From JAJXWB01 sp964634325 (lineage in GTDB: Bacteria; Pseudomonadota; Alphaproteobacteria; Rhizobiales; Beijerinckiaceae): a DNA stretch of 64,000 bases. Below the pieces are notes generated by a model. It saw only the letters and a program-made list of their open reading frames with translations. It did not search any database and was not told where the DNA came from. Positions 25,761 to 34,820 of this stretch are shown here, piece after piece. A program made the translations under genes and the position numbers. How positions within the stretch are numbered: the first letter of the stretch is position 1; the number at the start of each line of letters is the position of its first letter. The stretch spans positions 62,001 to 126,000 of the forward strand of contig CAZWJF010000007.1 of NCBI GenBank assembly GCA_964634325.1, in the 5' to 3' direction.

Positions 25761-26421
25761 CGATTGGGAGATGCTCCGGGGCAGTGACCGCGCCACGACA
25801 CCGGAGACGGCGCAGTTCTGCGGTGTCGAAAACCATGAGCTAACTCGCAGGGCCAATTACGGTGGATCTGACCGGGCTCTCAGGACGTCAGCTCTCCGCC
25901 CGTTTCTCCCATTTCCAGCGGCAGCTTCCCGGCGGATCGGCTGAGTGTCGAGTTTCGGGCAGCGATCGCTGCGCAGGCGGCGCCGCAACCCCAGACCAGC
26001 CGCGCCGGTCCCGAGACCGTCAATCACCTAACATCGCAACCGGACCACGCGGTGGGCGACGGCGACCTCGCCTTCGCGCCTGTGCGCGACAGGGCGGCCG
26101 AGGCGCAGACGACTAGAGTCGCGACGAGCGCCCGGCCGCCGCGGCCGAGGATCGGTCAAATTGTCGCGGACGGCTTGGCTTGGGAGGCGCTGGAAACGCT
26201 GCGCGCCCTACGACGCCAGCCGGCGCAATCCTGACGCGCGCGTCGGCAATCAAGCGTTCGACGGCGTCCGTCGCGCGGGCCCGTGCGACGCAGCGCGCAA
26301 GATAACATTTATCAAGGCATGGATTCGTGGACTTGTTACCGAGTGCTCCATCGGCGCGGTCCGGCCTTAGCGTTCGAAGGGCGAACGCGCACGAAGCGCC
26401 GATTGTTATTAGGAGCGCGAA
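25761..26421. other. Intergenic region between the octaheme/cytochrome b pair and nosZ
   Basis: About 660 bases with no gene I can support. It contains the hairpin at 25796-25828. It also holds a half-match to an FNR-type site, ATAACATTTATCAA at 26302-26315, where only the right half fits. nosZ therefore probably has its own promoter here rather than relying only on read-through from the cytochrome pair. Confidence 0.5.
25796..25828 (+). terminator. Inverted repeat after the cytochrome b gene, possible weak terminator
   Basis: CGACACCG (25796-25803) and CGGTGTCG (25821-25828) form a perfect 8-bp stem with a 17-nt loop, 35 bases after the cytochrome b stop. No T-run follows, so it may be a Rho-type stop, an attenuator or an mRNA-stabilising hairpin. 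Confidence 0.4.
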
Positions 26422-28713
26422 ATGAGATCGCTTTTGAAGGCATCCGTAGCCGCCGGAACGCTGGCGTGCTTCGGAGGTATAGCGGCGTCCTCGGCGGAGA
26501 ATCTGCAGGACGTGATGAAGCGGCGCAATCTCACGGACAAGGACATACTCGCAGCGGCCAAGACATACACGCCGACCGGCGGCCGCGACGAATTCATTGT
26601 TTTCTCTTCCGGAGGCCAATCCGGTCAAATCATTGTCTACGGCGTGCCGTCGATGCGTATTTTGAAATACGTCAGCGTGTTCACGCCAGAGCCGTGGCAG
26701 GGTTTCGGCTACGACGACGAATCGAAAAAGATTCTCGATCAGGGCAAGATCGACGGTCGCCAGCCGAACTGGGGCGACACGCATCACCCTGCGATTTCGG
26801 AAACAAACGCCAAGCCGGACGGCGAGTTCCTCTTCATCAACGACAAGGCCAATCCGCGCGTCGCAGTCATTTCCCTCAAGGATTTCGAGACGCGGCAGAT
26901 CGTCGTCAATCCGATCATGCAGTCGGAGCACGGCGGCACGTTCGTCACCCCGAATTCTGAATATGTGATCGAGGCGGCGCAATATCCTGGCATCCTCGGG
27001 CGCGGCTATGCGCCGCTGTCGGAATTCAACGACAAGTTCCGCGGCGCGGTCACCTACTGGAAATTCGACCGCTCGAAAGGCCTGATCGACGAATCGAAGT
27101 CCTTCTCGATTGAGTTGCCGCCCTACACGCAGGATCTGTCGGACGCCGGCAAGGGTCCCTCGGACGGCTGGTCCTTCACCAACTCCTTCTGCGCCGAACG
27201 TTATGTCGGCGGCATCGAATCCGGCAAGCCGCCGTTCGAGGCGGGCTGTTCGGCCAACGACGCAGACTATCTGCACATCATCAACTGGAAGAAGGCGGCG
27301 GAACTCGTGGCGGCCGGCAAGGCCACGAAAATCAACGGGCACGACGTTCTGCCGATGAAGACGGCGATCGACGAGGGCATTCTGTTCCTCATCGCCGAGC
27401 CGAAATCGCCACACGGCGCCGACGTGACGCCTGACGGCAAGTTCATCATCGTCGGCGGCAAGCTCGACACCAACGTGTCCGTCTATTCGTGGGAGAAGAT
27501 CAAGGCGGCGATCGATGCGAAGAAATTCGCATCCAAAGACCCGTACGGGATCCCCGTCCTCGACATGAAAGAGACGCTGCACAAGCAGGTTCTCCTCGGT
27601 CTCGGGCCGCTGCATACGCAGTTCGATTCCAAGCCGTGCATCGCCTACACGTCGCTCTACGTCGACAGCCAGGTCGCCAAGTACGACTATTGCGAAGGCA
27701 AGGTTCTCGACAAGATCTCGGTTCACTACAACATCGGGCATCTGACCGCGATGGAAGGCGAGAGCGCGGCGCCGGCCGGAAAATATCTGATTGCGCTGAA
27801 CAAGCTCGCCATCGACCGGTTCAACCCTGTCGGCCCGCTGCATCCGCAGAACCATCAGCTCATCGATATCTCCGGCGACAAGATGGAGCTGCTGTACGAC
27901 ATGCCGCTGCCGTTGGGCGAACCCCACTACGCAGCAGCGATCGCCGCCAGCAAGTTGCAGCCTGTCGTTCGCTACAAGTACGGAACCGACAGCCGCACGG
28001 AACAGCCGAGCCCGTTCGCGGTTCGGCCGGGTTCGGAGAAGATCGTGCGTACGCCGGGCAAGGTCGAAGTGTTCGGCACGGCGATCCGCTCGCACTTCAC
28101 GCCGGAAATCGTCGAAGCGAACGAAGGCGACGAGGTCACCTTCCACTGGACCAACGCGGAACGCGCCGAAGACGAGACGCACGGCTTCGCGGTTTCGACC
28201 TATGTCGGCAATCTCAGCCTCGAGCCGGGCAAGACCGCCTCGGTCACCTTCAAGGCTGATCGTCCTGGCGCCTTCTCGTACTACTGCACCGAGTTCTGCT
28301 CGGCGCTGCATCTCGAGATGGAAGGCTACCTGATGGTCAAGCCGAAGGGCCTGGTCGAGAAGGCGGCTGTCAAGGGAACGGAAGGGACGGTCTACACCAA
28401 GGCCGACTACGACAAGCAGTACAAGACCAACCTCGATACGCAGGGCGTCATCGACACCGTGGTCAAGTACATCCTGTCGACCAACTTCAAGGACTTCCCG
28501 ACGGTGGTCGCGCTGGTCGACGACGCGACCGATCAGCTCAACTTCATGAAGGACGCGCGCGCCAAGGCCGAAGAGGCCGCCAAGAAGGAAGACTGGCAAC
28601 AGGCGACCCTCTGGGCCAACCAGTGGTGGCAGTATCAGGTCAAGGCCGCCGACATCGGTCTGCGCGTGAAGACCTACCTCGAAGAGCACGGCGCGAAGAC
28701 AACCGCGAAGTGA
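26422..28713 (+). CDS. nosZ: Nitrous oxide reductase, clade II (Sec-dependent, atypical)
   Basis: The 763-residue periplasmic copper enzyme reduces N2O to N2. The signal peptide (about 1-25) has no twin-arginine motif, the hallmark of clade II NosZ exported by Sec. Beta-propeller histidines that fit CuZ ligands are His121-122 (DTHHP), His170 (SEHGG), His331, His398, His440 and His502. The cupredoxin domain has the CuA motif YCTEFCSALHLEM (Cys622, Cys626, His630, Met633) plus His587. Beyond CuA there is a further stretch of about 125 residues, helical in character and without a CxxCH heme. It heads the cluster through nosY. No nosR or nosX accompanies it, as usual for clade II. Confidence 0.97.
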   Translation: MRSLLKASVAAGTLACFGGIAASSAENLQDVMKRRNLTDKDILAAAKTYTPTGGRDEFIVFSSGGQSGQIIVYGVPSMRILKYVSVFTPEPWQGFGYDDESKKILDQGKIDGRQPNWGDTHHPAISETNAKPDGEFLFINDKANPRVAVISLKDFETRQIVVNPIMQSEHGGTFVTPNSEYVIEAAQYPGILGRGYAPLSEFNDKFRGAVTYWKFDRSKGLIDESKSFSIELPPYTQDLSDAGKGPSDGWSFTNSFCAERYVGGIESGKPPFEAGCSANDADYLHIINWKKAAELVAAGKATKINGHDVLPMKTAIDEGILFLIAEPKSPHGADVTPDGKFIIVGGKLDTNVSVYSWEKIKAAIDAKKFASKDPYGIPVLDMKETLHKQVLLGLGPLHTQFDSKPCIAYTSLYVDSQVAKYDYCEGKVLDKISVHYNIGHLTAMEGESAAPAGKYLIALNKLAIDRFNPVGPLHPQNHQLIDISGDKMELLYDMPLPLGEPHYAAAIAASKLQPVVRYKYGTDSRTEQPSPFAVRPGSEKIVRTPGKVEVFGTAIRSHFTPEIVEANEGDEVTFHWTNAERAEDETHGFAVSTYVGNLSLEPGKTASVTFKADRPGAFSYYCTEFCSALHLEMEGYLMVKPKGLVEKAAVKGTEGTVYTKADYDKQYKTNLDTQGVIDTVVKYILSTNFKDFPTVVALVDDATDQLNFMKDARAKAEEAAKKEDWQQATLWANQWWQYQVKAADIGLRVKTYLEEHGAKTTAK

Positions 28714-28831
28714 CGACTATCGGGGATCGGCCAGCCCTGTGCCGGTCCCCGTGGGCGGGACGGACGACCATCCGTCCCGCCGGCCCGATTTCAGAAATCG
28801 AACGGTGCACGGGCGTATGGAAGTCTTCTGT

Positions 28832-29479
28832 ATGAAAAAGATCCGCAATACGTTGCTCGGCGTGGCGTTCGCAGTCGCGGCGGCAGGCCCCGCGATCGGC
28901 CAGAATGCGCTCGACGGCAAGGCGCTCTATCGCGGCAAGAGCTGCATCGCCTGCCATGGCAAGGATGGCGGCAAGGCGATCCAGAACTACCCTGACCTCG
29001 CCGGGCAGGACGCAAAGTACATGCTCTCGCAGATGAACCTCATCGCAGAGGGCGCGCGCGTGTCCGGCCCGGACGCTCGCGGCTATCCGCGCACGCAAGG
29101 CATGAAGGACATCATGCATCTGGCCAGCGCGGAAGAGCGCGCGGCGATCGCCGATTTTCTCGCGAGCCAGCCGGCTCCGAAGCCGCGGACGCTCGATCCT
29201 GCGCCTGATGCGGCGCGTCTTGCCGCCGGAAAGGACGCCTACGTCAAGGGCGGCTGCGTGACCTGCCACGGCGCCGACGGCCTCAAGCCGCTCGCCGCAT
29301 ATCCATACGTCGCCGCGCAGAAGCGCGACTACATCGTTCTGCAGATGACTGAAATTCGCGACGGCGTGAGAAAAGGAGGGAAGGTCGCGGCCATGGTTCC
29401 GTTCGTGAAGAAGCTCGACGATCAGAAGATCGCCGCCATCGCAGACTATCTCTCACAGATCGAGCGGCCGGCGAAATGA
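28832..29479 (+). CDS. Diheme cytochrome c, nos-associated
   Basis: The 215-residue periplasmic protein has a Sec signal peptide (about 1-24) and two class I cytochrome c domains with CxxCH at 38-42 (CIACH) and 142-146 (CVTCH). It resembles cytochrome c553/c4-like tandem domains. The ATG at 28832 is chosen since the signal peptide begins there; an in-frame ATG 15 bases upstream would add MEVFC. Position directly after nosZ suggests electron delivery to CuA or transfer from the quinol side, the role of NosC1/C2 in Wolinella-type clusters. Confidence 0.9.
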   Translation: MKKIRNTLLGVAFAVAAAGPAIGQNALDGKALYRGKSCIACHGKDGGKAIQNYPDLAGQDAKYMLSQMNLIAEGARVSGPDARGYPRTQGMKDIMHLASAEERAAIADFLASQPAPKPRTLDPAPDAARLAAGKDAYVKGGCVTCHGADGLKPLAAYPYVAAQKRDYIVLQMTEIRDGVRKGGKVAAMVPFVKKLDDQKIAAIADYLSQIERPAK

Positions 29480-29540
29480 CGAGGGGCGCGCCGCCACAGA
29501 AGCGCGCTCACGAACGGTGAAAGACAAACGGAGACCGAAC

Positions 29541-30284
29541 ATGAAATACCTTCTTCCCGCGACTGCGGCCGGCCTGATGATGGCCGCAGGCGTCGCCTTG
29601 GCGGCGGGCCCGGCGGTCGATCAGAAGACCTTCGAGGAAAACAAGACCAAGAAGGAATGGATGAGCCAGGGCGGCGAGCGCGAGGAAGCGCTGCATCTGA
29701 AGCCCAACAAGGAAAACGGCAAGGACGTCTACGAAGTCTGCTCCGCCTGTCATCAGCCGGAGGGCTGGGGTCTGCCGGACGGCACGTTCCCGCAACTCGC
29801 GGGCCAGCACCGCACCGTGATCATCAAGCAGCTCGCCGACATCCGCGACGGACATCGCGACAATCCGACGATGTATCCCTTCGCGCTTCCCTCGGAAATC
29901 GGCGGCACCCAGGCGATCGCCGACGTCTCGGAATATATAGCGACCTTGAAGATGAATCCGGAGAACGGCGTCGGCAAAGGCGACGATCTGGAGCTCGGCG
30001 CCAAGCTCTACGCGGACAATTGCGTGCGCTGCCATGGCAAGGACGGCGAAGGCAACGGCGAAAAATTCTATCCGCGGATTCAGGCCCAGCACTACGAATA
30101 TCTCGTGCGGCAATATCAGTGGATCAAAGAAGGCAAGCGCCGCAACTCCAATCCGGAAATGGTCGAGCAGATCAAGAACTTTTCTGATCGCGACACCAAG
30201 GCTGTGCTCGACTATGTCTCGCGCCTGAAGCCGCCGGCCGATCTGGTTGCGCCGAAGGGATGGAAGAACCCCGACTTCAAGTGA
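29541..30284 (+). CDS. Second diheme cytochrome c, nos-associated
   Basis: The 247-residue periplasmic protein has a signal peptide (about 1-22) and two CxxCH sites at 67-71 (CSACH) and 161-165 (CVRCH), separated by a c4-like linker. A charged N-terminal extension of about 40 residues precedes the first heme domain. It is not a near-identical copy of the preceding diheme protein, so the two may form successive steps of one chain to NosZ. The next gene is nosB, 110 bases downstream. Confidence 0.9.
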   Translation: MKYLLPATAAGLMMAAGVALAAGPAVDQKTFEENKTKKEWMSQGGEREEALHLKPNKENGKDVYEVCSACHQPEGWGLPDGTFPQLAGQHRTVIIKQLADIRDGHRDNPTMYPFALPSEIGGTQAIADVSEYIATLKMNPENGVGKGDDLELGAKLYADNCVRCHGKDGEGNGEKFYPRIQAQHYEYLVRQYQWIKEGKRRNSNPEMVEQIKNFSDRDTKAVLDYVSRLKPPADLVAPKGWKNPDFK

Positions 30285-30394
30285 AGTCGCGGAAGGTTCC
30301 GCCCGGACCATTGAAGACGTTCGACAAGGCAGTCGCCGCGCCGCTCCGTGAGCGCGTCGCGGCGTCGCATTGGCCGTTATGAGGAGCATGGATC

Positions 30395-31591
30395 ATGAAC
30401 GAACCGCAGCGCGCCAAGTCCGCCGCCATGCGCGGACCCTCAAGGGCGTCGATCCTGTTCCGGCTGAGCGCGCTGGCAGCGCTCATCGCGCTCGGCGCGT
30501 CCTTCTATCAGCCGGCCTGGTGGGTGGCGCTGACGGCTCCCAACTATCCGGCTCAGACATTCCCTGACGGCGTCCGCATCAATTTCCACGTCAATCGCAT
30601 CTCCAACGGCTGCGAGATTCGCAAGTCCAAGGAGGTCGTGGAGAAGGAAGCGCTCGACTGCGTCCATGAGATGGACACGATCAATCACTTCGTCGGCATG
30701 TATCCAATCGCGTCCGGCGGCCCGGTCGAGAAGCTTCTGTCGCCCTTCCTGTTTTCGTTCCTCGGCGTGCTTATCGTCGGCTTCGCGTTGCCCGGCAGGC
30801 GCCTCAGATTGGGCGTGATGGCGGCGGCCTTCGCCGCGATCGCCGTGTGGATGTCGGCTGCTCTGTTCATGCAGAATGGCGTCCGATATCTCGACAAGGG
30901 CTGGATCGTCGGTCTGGTCGACAGCCTCGGGCGCGCGGAAGACGAAGCCAAGAACGAGAACCTGCACCCTGTCGTGCGTCAGCTGAAGGAATCTCTCGCC
31001 AAGAGCCATATCGGCGAGACTGCGCAGCCGACGCTTGGGACGGACGCCAGCAAGCAGCAACTTATCGACCTTCTCAAGACCGTCTATGAACAAAAAGCGC
31101 CTGTGAGCCTCACGGATCCCTCGCCCGCATGGACGGGTCGAGGCGTGGACGTCATGGCGTGGCACTACGAGGAAAGTCTCGGTCGCTGGTTCAACGAGCC
31201 GAGCAAGAATGCGCACCTCGTCTCGATCATGAAGACCGTGCTCTACATCGTCTACGCTGTGGTGCTCGCCGCCATGCTCGCGTTCCTCTGGCTTGCGCGC
31301 AACGCCCGTTCGCCATTGTTCTACACTCTCGGGATAGTCCCGCTCATTCTGCCGGCTGCATTCATCTTGGAATACGCCGGCTGGCTCTGGTGGTATGGAC
31401 ACAGCCTGAACGCGATGGGAGCGTTCACGCTCAAGCCGTTCATGCCCACGGTGTTCGGCGACGGCAAGGTCGCCCAGTTCACGACGCACTCCTACCCCTA
31501 TACCGGCTTCGCTCTGATGTGCGTCGTTGCGGTCGCCATGGCGGTGTCCGTGCTTGCGCGCCGTGCGGCGCCGGATGCGCGGAGAGACTGA
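30395..31591 (+). CDS. nosB: NosB-like integral membrane protein of clade II nos clusters
   Basis: The 398-residue inner-membrane protein has helices at about 27-50, 113-130, 138-155, 285-306, 314-338 and 363-385. A large extracytoplasmic loop lies between the first two and another between the third and fourth. Clade II clusters characteristically carry one such membrane protein of unknown mechanism between nosZ and nosD, needed for N2O respiration where tested. The assignment rests on topology and position rather than a recognised motif. A TGAGGAGC ribosome site precedes the ATG. Confidence 0.75.
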   Translation: MNEPQRAKSAAMRGPSRASILFRLSALAALIALGASFYQPAWWVALTAPNYPAQTFPDGVRINFHVNRISNGCEIRKSKEVVEKEALDCVHEMDTINHFVGMYPIASGGPVEKLLSPFLFSFLGVLIVGFALPGRRLRLGVMAAAFAAIAVWMSAALFMQNGVRYLDKGWIVGLVDSLGRAEDEAKNENLHPVVRQLKESLAKSHIGETAQPTLGTDASKQQLIDLLKTVYEQKAPVSLTDPSPAWTGRGVDVMAWHYEESLGRWFNEPSKNAHLVSIMKTVLYIVYAVVLAAMLAFLWLARNARSPLFYTLGIVPLILPAAFILEYAGWLWWYGHSLNAMGAFTLKPFMPTVFGDGKVAQFTTHSYPYTGFALMCVVAVAMAVSVLARRAAPDARRD

Positions 31592-31594
31592 GCC

Positions 31595-33016
31595 ATGCGC
31601 GCGAACGGGCGATTGCTGCGCTGGGCGAAAGGCGGCGGCCTGCTGCTCGGCGGCGCAGCAGTCGTTGGCCTCGTGGCGTTCGCGTTCGGCCGCCTGGCGA
31701 CGACCTTCGGCGTATACGACCTGACGCGCGACGCCGGATTCGCCGATCACCATCCGCCGCCGCCAGATCCGCGCTCCGAAGAGGAAATGGAAAGTCTGCG
31801 CCGCTTCCCGCCCGGCGCAGTTGCGTTACAGCCCTTGATCGACGCCACGCCGACCGGCGGCGTGCTTCACCTCAAGCCGGCGATCTATGCGGCGCCCGGC
31901 ATTGTCAGGCGGGCGATGCGGATCGAGGGCGAACCCGGCGTCGTCGTCGACGGCGGCGGCGTCGGTTCGATCATCACCGCCGAAGCCGACGACGTTCAAG
32001 TGATCGGGCTGACGCTTCGCAATTCGGGCGAGCGCCACGAATCCACCGATTCCGCATTCCGCCTGCGTTCGAAGCGCAGCATATTCCGCGACAACGTCAT
32101 CGAAGATTGCCTGTTCGGCTTCGATCTCAAGCAGGCGGATATGAACATCATCCGCCGCAACAAGATTTCATCGAAGCATCTTCCCGAAGCATTGCGCGGC
32201 GATTCGATACGCGTTTGGTACTCCAACGGCAATCGCATCGAGGACAACGAGATCGCGGGCGTGCGCGATACGGTCGTGTGGTATTCGAAAGAGAACGTGA
32301 TCGCCGGCAATCGGATTCTCGACAGCCGCTACGGCGTGCACTTCATGTACTCGCATCGCAACCATATCGCGTCGAACAAGTTCTCGTCGAACACGGTCGG
32401 CATCTTCATGATGTACGCCAACGACAATACGATTGTCGACAACGTCGTTCGCAACGGCCAGGGCCCCTCCGGCATCGGCATCGGCTTCAAGGAATCGTCG
32501 CGGGTGCGCGTCGAGCACAACGACATCTACGCCAACGCGCGCGGAATCTATCTCGATGCGTCGCCCGACGATCCGGACGGTCCGAACAGGTTCGTGGGAA
32601 ACAGGTTCGCCTACAACGGCGTCGCCATCGCTTTCCATTCGACCGGCGAAGGCAGCGCATTCGAGGAGAATTCCTTCGTCGGCAATCATACGGCCGTCAC
32701 GGTCAGCGGCGGCGGGGCTGCCGGCCGCAATCGCTGGAGCGGCAATTTTTGGGATGCTTACGACGGCTTCGACCGCAAGGGAGACGGCGTCGGCGCGACG
32801 CCTTATCGTGTGTGGAGCTGGGCGGACCGATTGTGGATGGACGTTCAGGACGCGCAGTTCTTTCGAGCGGCGCCGTCGCTCGAATTGATCGATCTCGTCG
32901 AGCGGCTGGGCTCTTTGACCGAGCCGCGTCTGTTGCTGAGCGACCCGGCGCCGCGAACCGCGCCCGCGCCCGACGCAGGCGCGCGTACCGCAGCGCTGTT
33001 GGAGAGCAGAGGATGA
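31595..33016 (+). CDS. nosD: Periplasmic copper-processing beta-helix protein NosD
   Basis: The 473-residue protein has an N-terminal membrane or signal segment (about 15-33). A right-handed parallel beta-helix of repeated NxIxxN-type turns follows (IFRDNVIEDC, NRIEDNEIAG, NVIAGNRILD, NTIVDNVVRNG), then the conserved RNRWSGNFWDAYDGFDRKGDGVG segment near residues 370-390. NosD works with the NosFY ABC transporter to build the CuZ sulfide-bridged site of NosZ. The stop overlaps the nosG start (ATGA). Confidence 0.95.
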   Translation: MRANGRLLRWAKGGGLLLGGAAVVGLVAFAFGRLATTFGVYDLTRDAGFADHHPPPPDPRSEEEMESLRRFPPGAVALQPLIDATPTGGVLHLKPAIYAAPGIVRRAMRIEGEPGVVVDGGGVGSIITAEADDVQVIGLTLRNSGERHESTDSAFRLRSKRSIFRDNVIEDCLFGFDLKQADMNIIRRNKISSKHLPEALRGDSIRVWYSNGNRIEDNEIAGVRDTVVWYSKENVIAGNRILDSRYGVHFMYSHRNHIASNKFSSNTVGIFMMYANDNTIVDNVVRNGQGPSGIGIGFKESSRVRVEHNDIYANARGIYLDASPDDPDGPNRFVGNRFAYNGVAIAFHSTGEGSAFEENSFVGNHTAVTVSGGGAAGRNRWSGNFWDAYDGFDRKGDGVGATPYRVWSWADRLWMDVQDAQFFRAAPSLELIDLVERLGSLTEPRLLLSDPAPRTAPAPDAGARTAALLESRG

Positions 33017-33801
33017 GCGAAGAGGCGAACGCGACAACCGAGACGCCCGCGCCGCGCTCGCGCCGCGTCGATGAGGAGCGCCGGCGTTTCCTGCGTTCGA
33101 CGGCGGTCGGCGGCGCGGTCGCCTGCGCTTCGCTCATCGGCTTGCTGCAACACAAATCGGCGGAGGCGTCGCCGCGCTTGCGGCCGCCGGGCGCGCTTGA
33201 CGAGGAGGACTTCCTCGCCGCCTGCATCAAGTGCGGCCAATGCGTGCAGGTATGCCCGGTCAGCGCGATCAGGCTCGGCGACATCGATCAGTTCCTCGGC
33301 AACGGCGTGCCCTTCATCGTGGCGCGCGCGCAGGCCTGCGACTTTTCCTGCGACGCGACGCAATGTGTGCTTGCCTGCCCGACGGGCGCGCTCAGCCATC
33401 TGCTCGACAAGAAGGAGCAGAGCCGCATGGGTGTGGCGCAGTTGGCGGTGCCGGACGCCTGCCTGGCGCGCAAGGGCCAGCCCTTCAAGGGACTGGCGCG
33501 CGGCGATGCGTTCAAGGGGCGGCTGCGCTATTCCGAAATCGACCGTTGGCGCCCCCAGCCCGTCGCCAGCCATCCCTACGACCTGCCGATTTGCGATCTG
33601 TGTGTGCGCCAGTGTCCGATCGAAAACGCGATTGCGCTGGCGCCGCTGTCTGACGATCTGCAGGACAAGCGGCGCACGCCGGTGGTCAAGGACGCCTGCG
33701 TCGGTTGCGGCGTATGCGAGATGGTGTGCCCGGCCGAGCCGGCGGCGATTCGTGTCGATATCCGGGTCACGGGCCGCGAGATCAAGGGAGGCGCGGCATG
33801 A
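33013..33801 (+). CDS. nosG: Ferredoxin-type protein NosG (NapG-like)
   Basis: The 262-residue Tat-exported iron-sulfur protein has twin-arginine motif RRRFLRS (23-29), then four cysteine clusters. These are Cys71/74/77/81, Cys109/113/118/122, the group CDLCVRQCP from Cys194, and Cys229/232/235/239. This fits up to four [4Fe-4S] centres as in NapG. With NosH it is expected to form a quinol dehydrogenase passing electrons to the cytochromes c and NosZ. In menaquinone-using bacteria the homologous NapGH/NosGH pair works with menaquinol, relevant to menA downstream. Confidence 0.93.
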   Translation: MSEEANATTETPAPRSRRVDEERRRFLRSTAVGGAVACASLIGLLQHKSAEASPRLRPPGALDEEDFLAACIKCGQCVQVCPVSAIRLGDIDQFLGNGVPFIVARAQACDFSCDATQCVLACPTGALSHLLDKKEQSRMGVAQLAVPDACLARKGQPFKGLARGDAFKGRLRYSEIDRWRPQPVASHPYDLPICDLCVRQCPIENAIALAPLSDDLQDKRRTPVVKDACVGCGVCEMVCPAEPAAIRVDIRVTGREIKGGAA

Positions 33802-34820
33802 GCGGCCGTCTCGTCCAGCGCAAGCTGCGCGATCTCGCGCTGATGTTCGGGGCGGCGCCCGCGCGCCCCACGCAAGAGGACATGAGCGGGGACGCCCGCG
33901 ATTTGCTGGCCTTCAAGAAGACGCCTGCAGAACGCAAGCGCCGTAAGGAGGCGATCGCCGAAGAACGCGCGGGCAAGCTCGGCTTCCCGAAGTGGCGGGC
34001 GCTGCGTTGGGCCTCGCTGTTCATCGTCAACGGTCTGTTCGTCCTGTCCTATTGGCTCGACCTGCAACTCGTCGAAGGCTCGCTCACGGCCTCGCGCGTC
34101 TTCGGCTTTCACTTCGCCGATCTGAATTCCGCGCTGCAATTGATGCTCGCGCACAAACACGTCGTTCTCAATCTGGTGATCGGCGTCACCACCGTCCTGC
34201 TGATCTACGCGATAATCGGCGGCCGCAACTTCTGCTCCTGGGTGTGCCCGTACCATTTCCTGTCGGAACTCGCCGAGATGCTGCATCTGCGGCTGGTCGA
34301 GAAACGCTTGGCGAAGGACCACGAACTCGACCGCCGGCTGCGCATCGTCATGTTCGTCGTATTCGCCGTTCTCGCCTTTGCGACAGGCTACCCGGTATTC
34401 GAGTGGATATCGCCCGTCGGCATCGTGTCGCGCGCCATCGTCTATGGAACCTGGTTCGCGCTCTTTTGGGTCGCGGCGCTGCTTCTGGTCGAAATATTCT
34501 GGTCGCGTCGCTTCTGGTGCCGCTACGTCTGCCCGGTCGGTCTCGGCTACGGCTTTGCGGGCGTCGCCGCGCCGGTGCGCGTGATGTACGACGCCAACAA
34601 ATGCCTGCACGAAGGAAAATGCCGTCAGGTCTGCCTTGTGCCGCATGTGCTCGACATGACCAAGCTCGGCTACGCGCGGGACGTGCGCACGCCGATCGGC
34701 GCGGATTGCACGCGTTGCGCCATGTGCCTTGACGTGTGCCCGACCGGCGCGTTGACGTTCGACATTCTCGGCGTGACGCGGCGCCAGGTCGAGGAAGACC
34801 CTGCGGAGCAGGCGGAATGA
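33798..34820 (+). CDS. nosH: Membrane ferredoxin-type protein NosH (NapH-like)
   Basis: The 340-residue membrane protein has four main helices (about 72-90, 123-141, 179-196, 209-231). Paired motifs GGRNFCSWVCPYHF and RRFWCRYVCPVGLGYG face the cytoplasm in NapH-type proteins. The C-terminal ferredoxin clusters are CLHEGKCRQVC and CTRCAMCLDVCP. It anchors NosG and probably oxidises quinol. The start overlaps the nosG stop and the stop overlaps the nosF start, both as ATGA, pointing to tight translational coupling. Confidence 0.93.
   Translation: MSGRLVQRKLRDLALMFGAAPARPTQEDMSGDARDLLAFKKTPAERKRRKEAIAEERAGKLGFPKWRALRWASLFIVNGLFVLSYWLDLQLVEGSLTASRVFGFHFADLNSALQLMLAHKHVVLNLVIGVTTVLLIYAIIGGRNFCSWVCPYHFLSELAEMLHLRLVEKRLAKDHELDRRLRIVMFVVFAVLAFATGYPVFEWISPVGIVSRAIVYGTWFALFWVAALLLVEIFWSRRFWCRYVCPVGLGYGFAGVAAPVRVMYDANKCLHEGKCRQVCLVPHVLDMTKLGYARDVRTPIGADCTRCAMCLDVCPTGALTFDILGVTRRQVEEDPAEQAE

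Noticed and set aside
26302..26315. Possible FNR box ATAACATTTATCAA upstream of nosZ
   Set aside because: Only the right half-site matches; the left half agrees at two of five positions, so it was not called as a site.
26113..28689. 858-codon antisense open frame opposite nosZ
   Set aside because: It is a shadow of nosZ caused by high GC and codon periodicity; the product shows no family motif, while nosZ on the other strand has full CuA and CuZ ligands.
31129..33012. Upstream in-frame extension of nosG across nosB and nosD
   Set aside because: The extension has no protein-like character; the ATGA overlap at 33013 and the Tat signal fix the true start.
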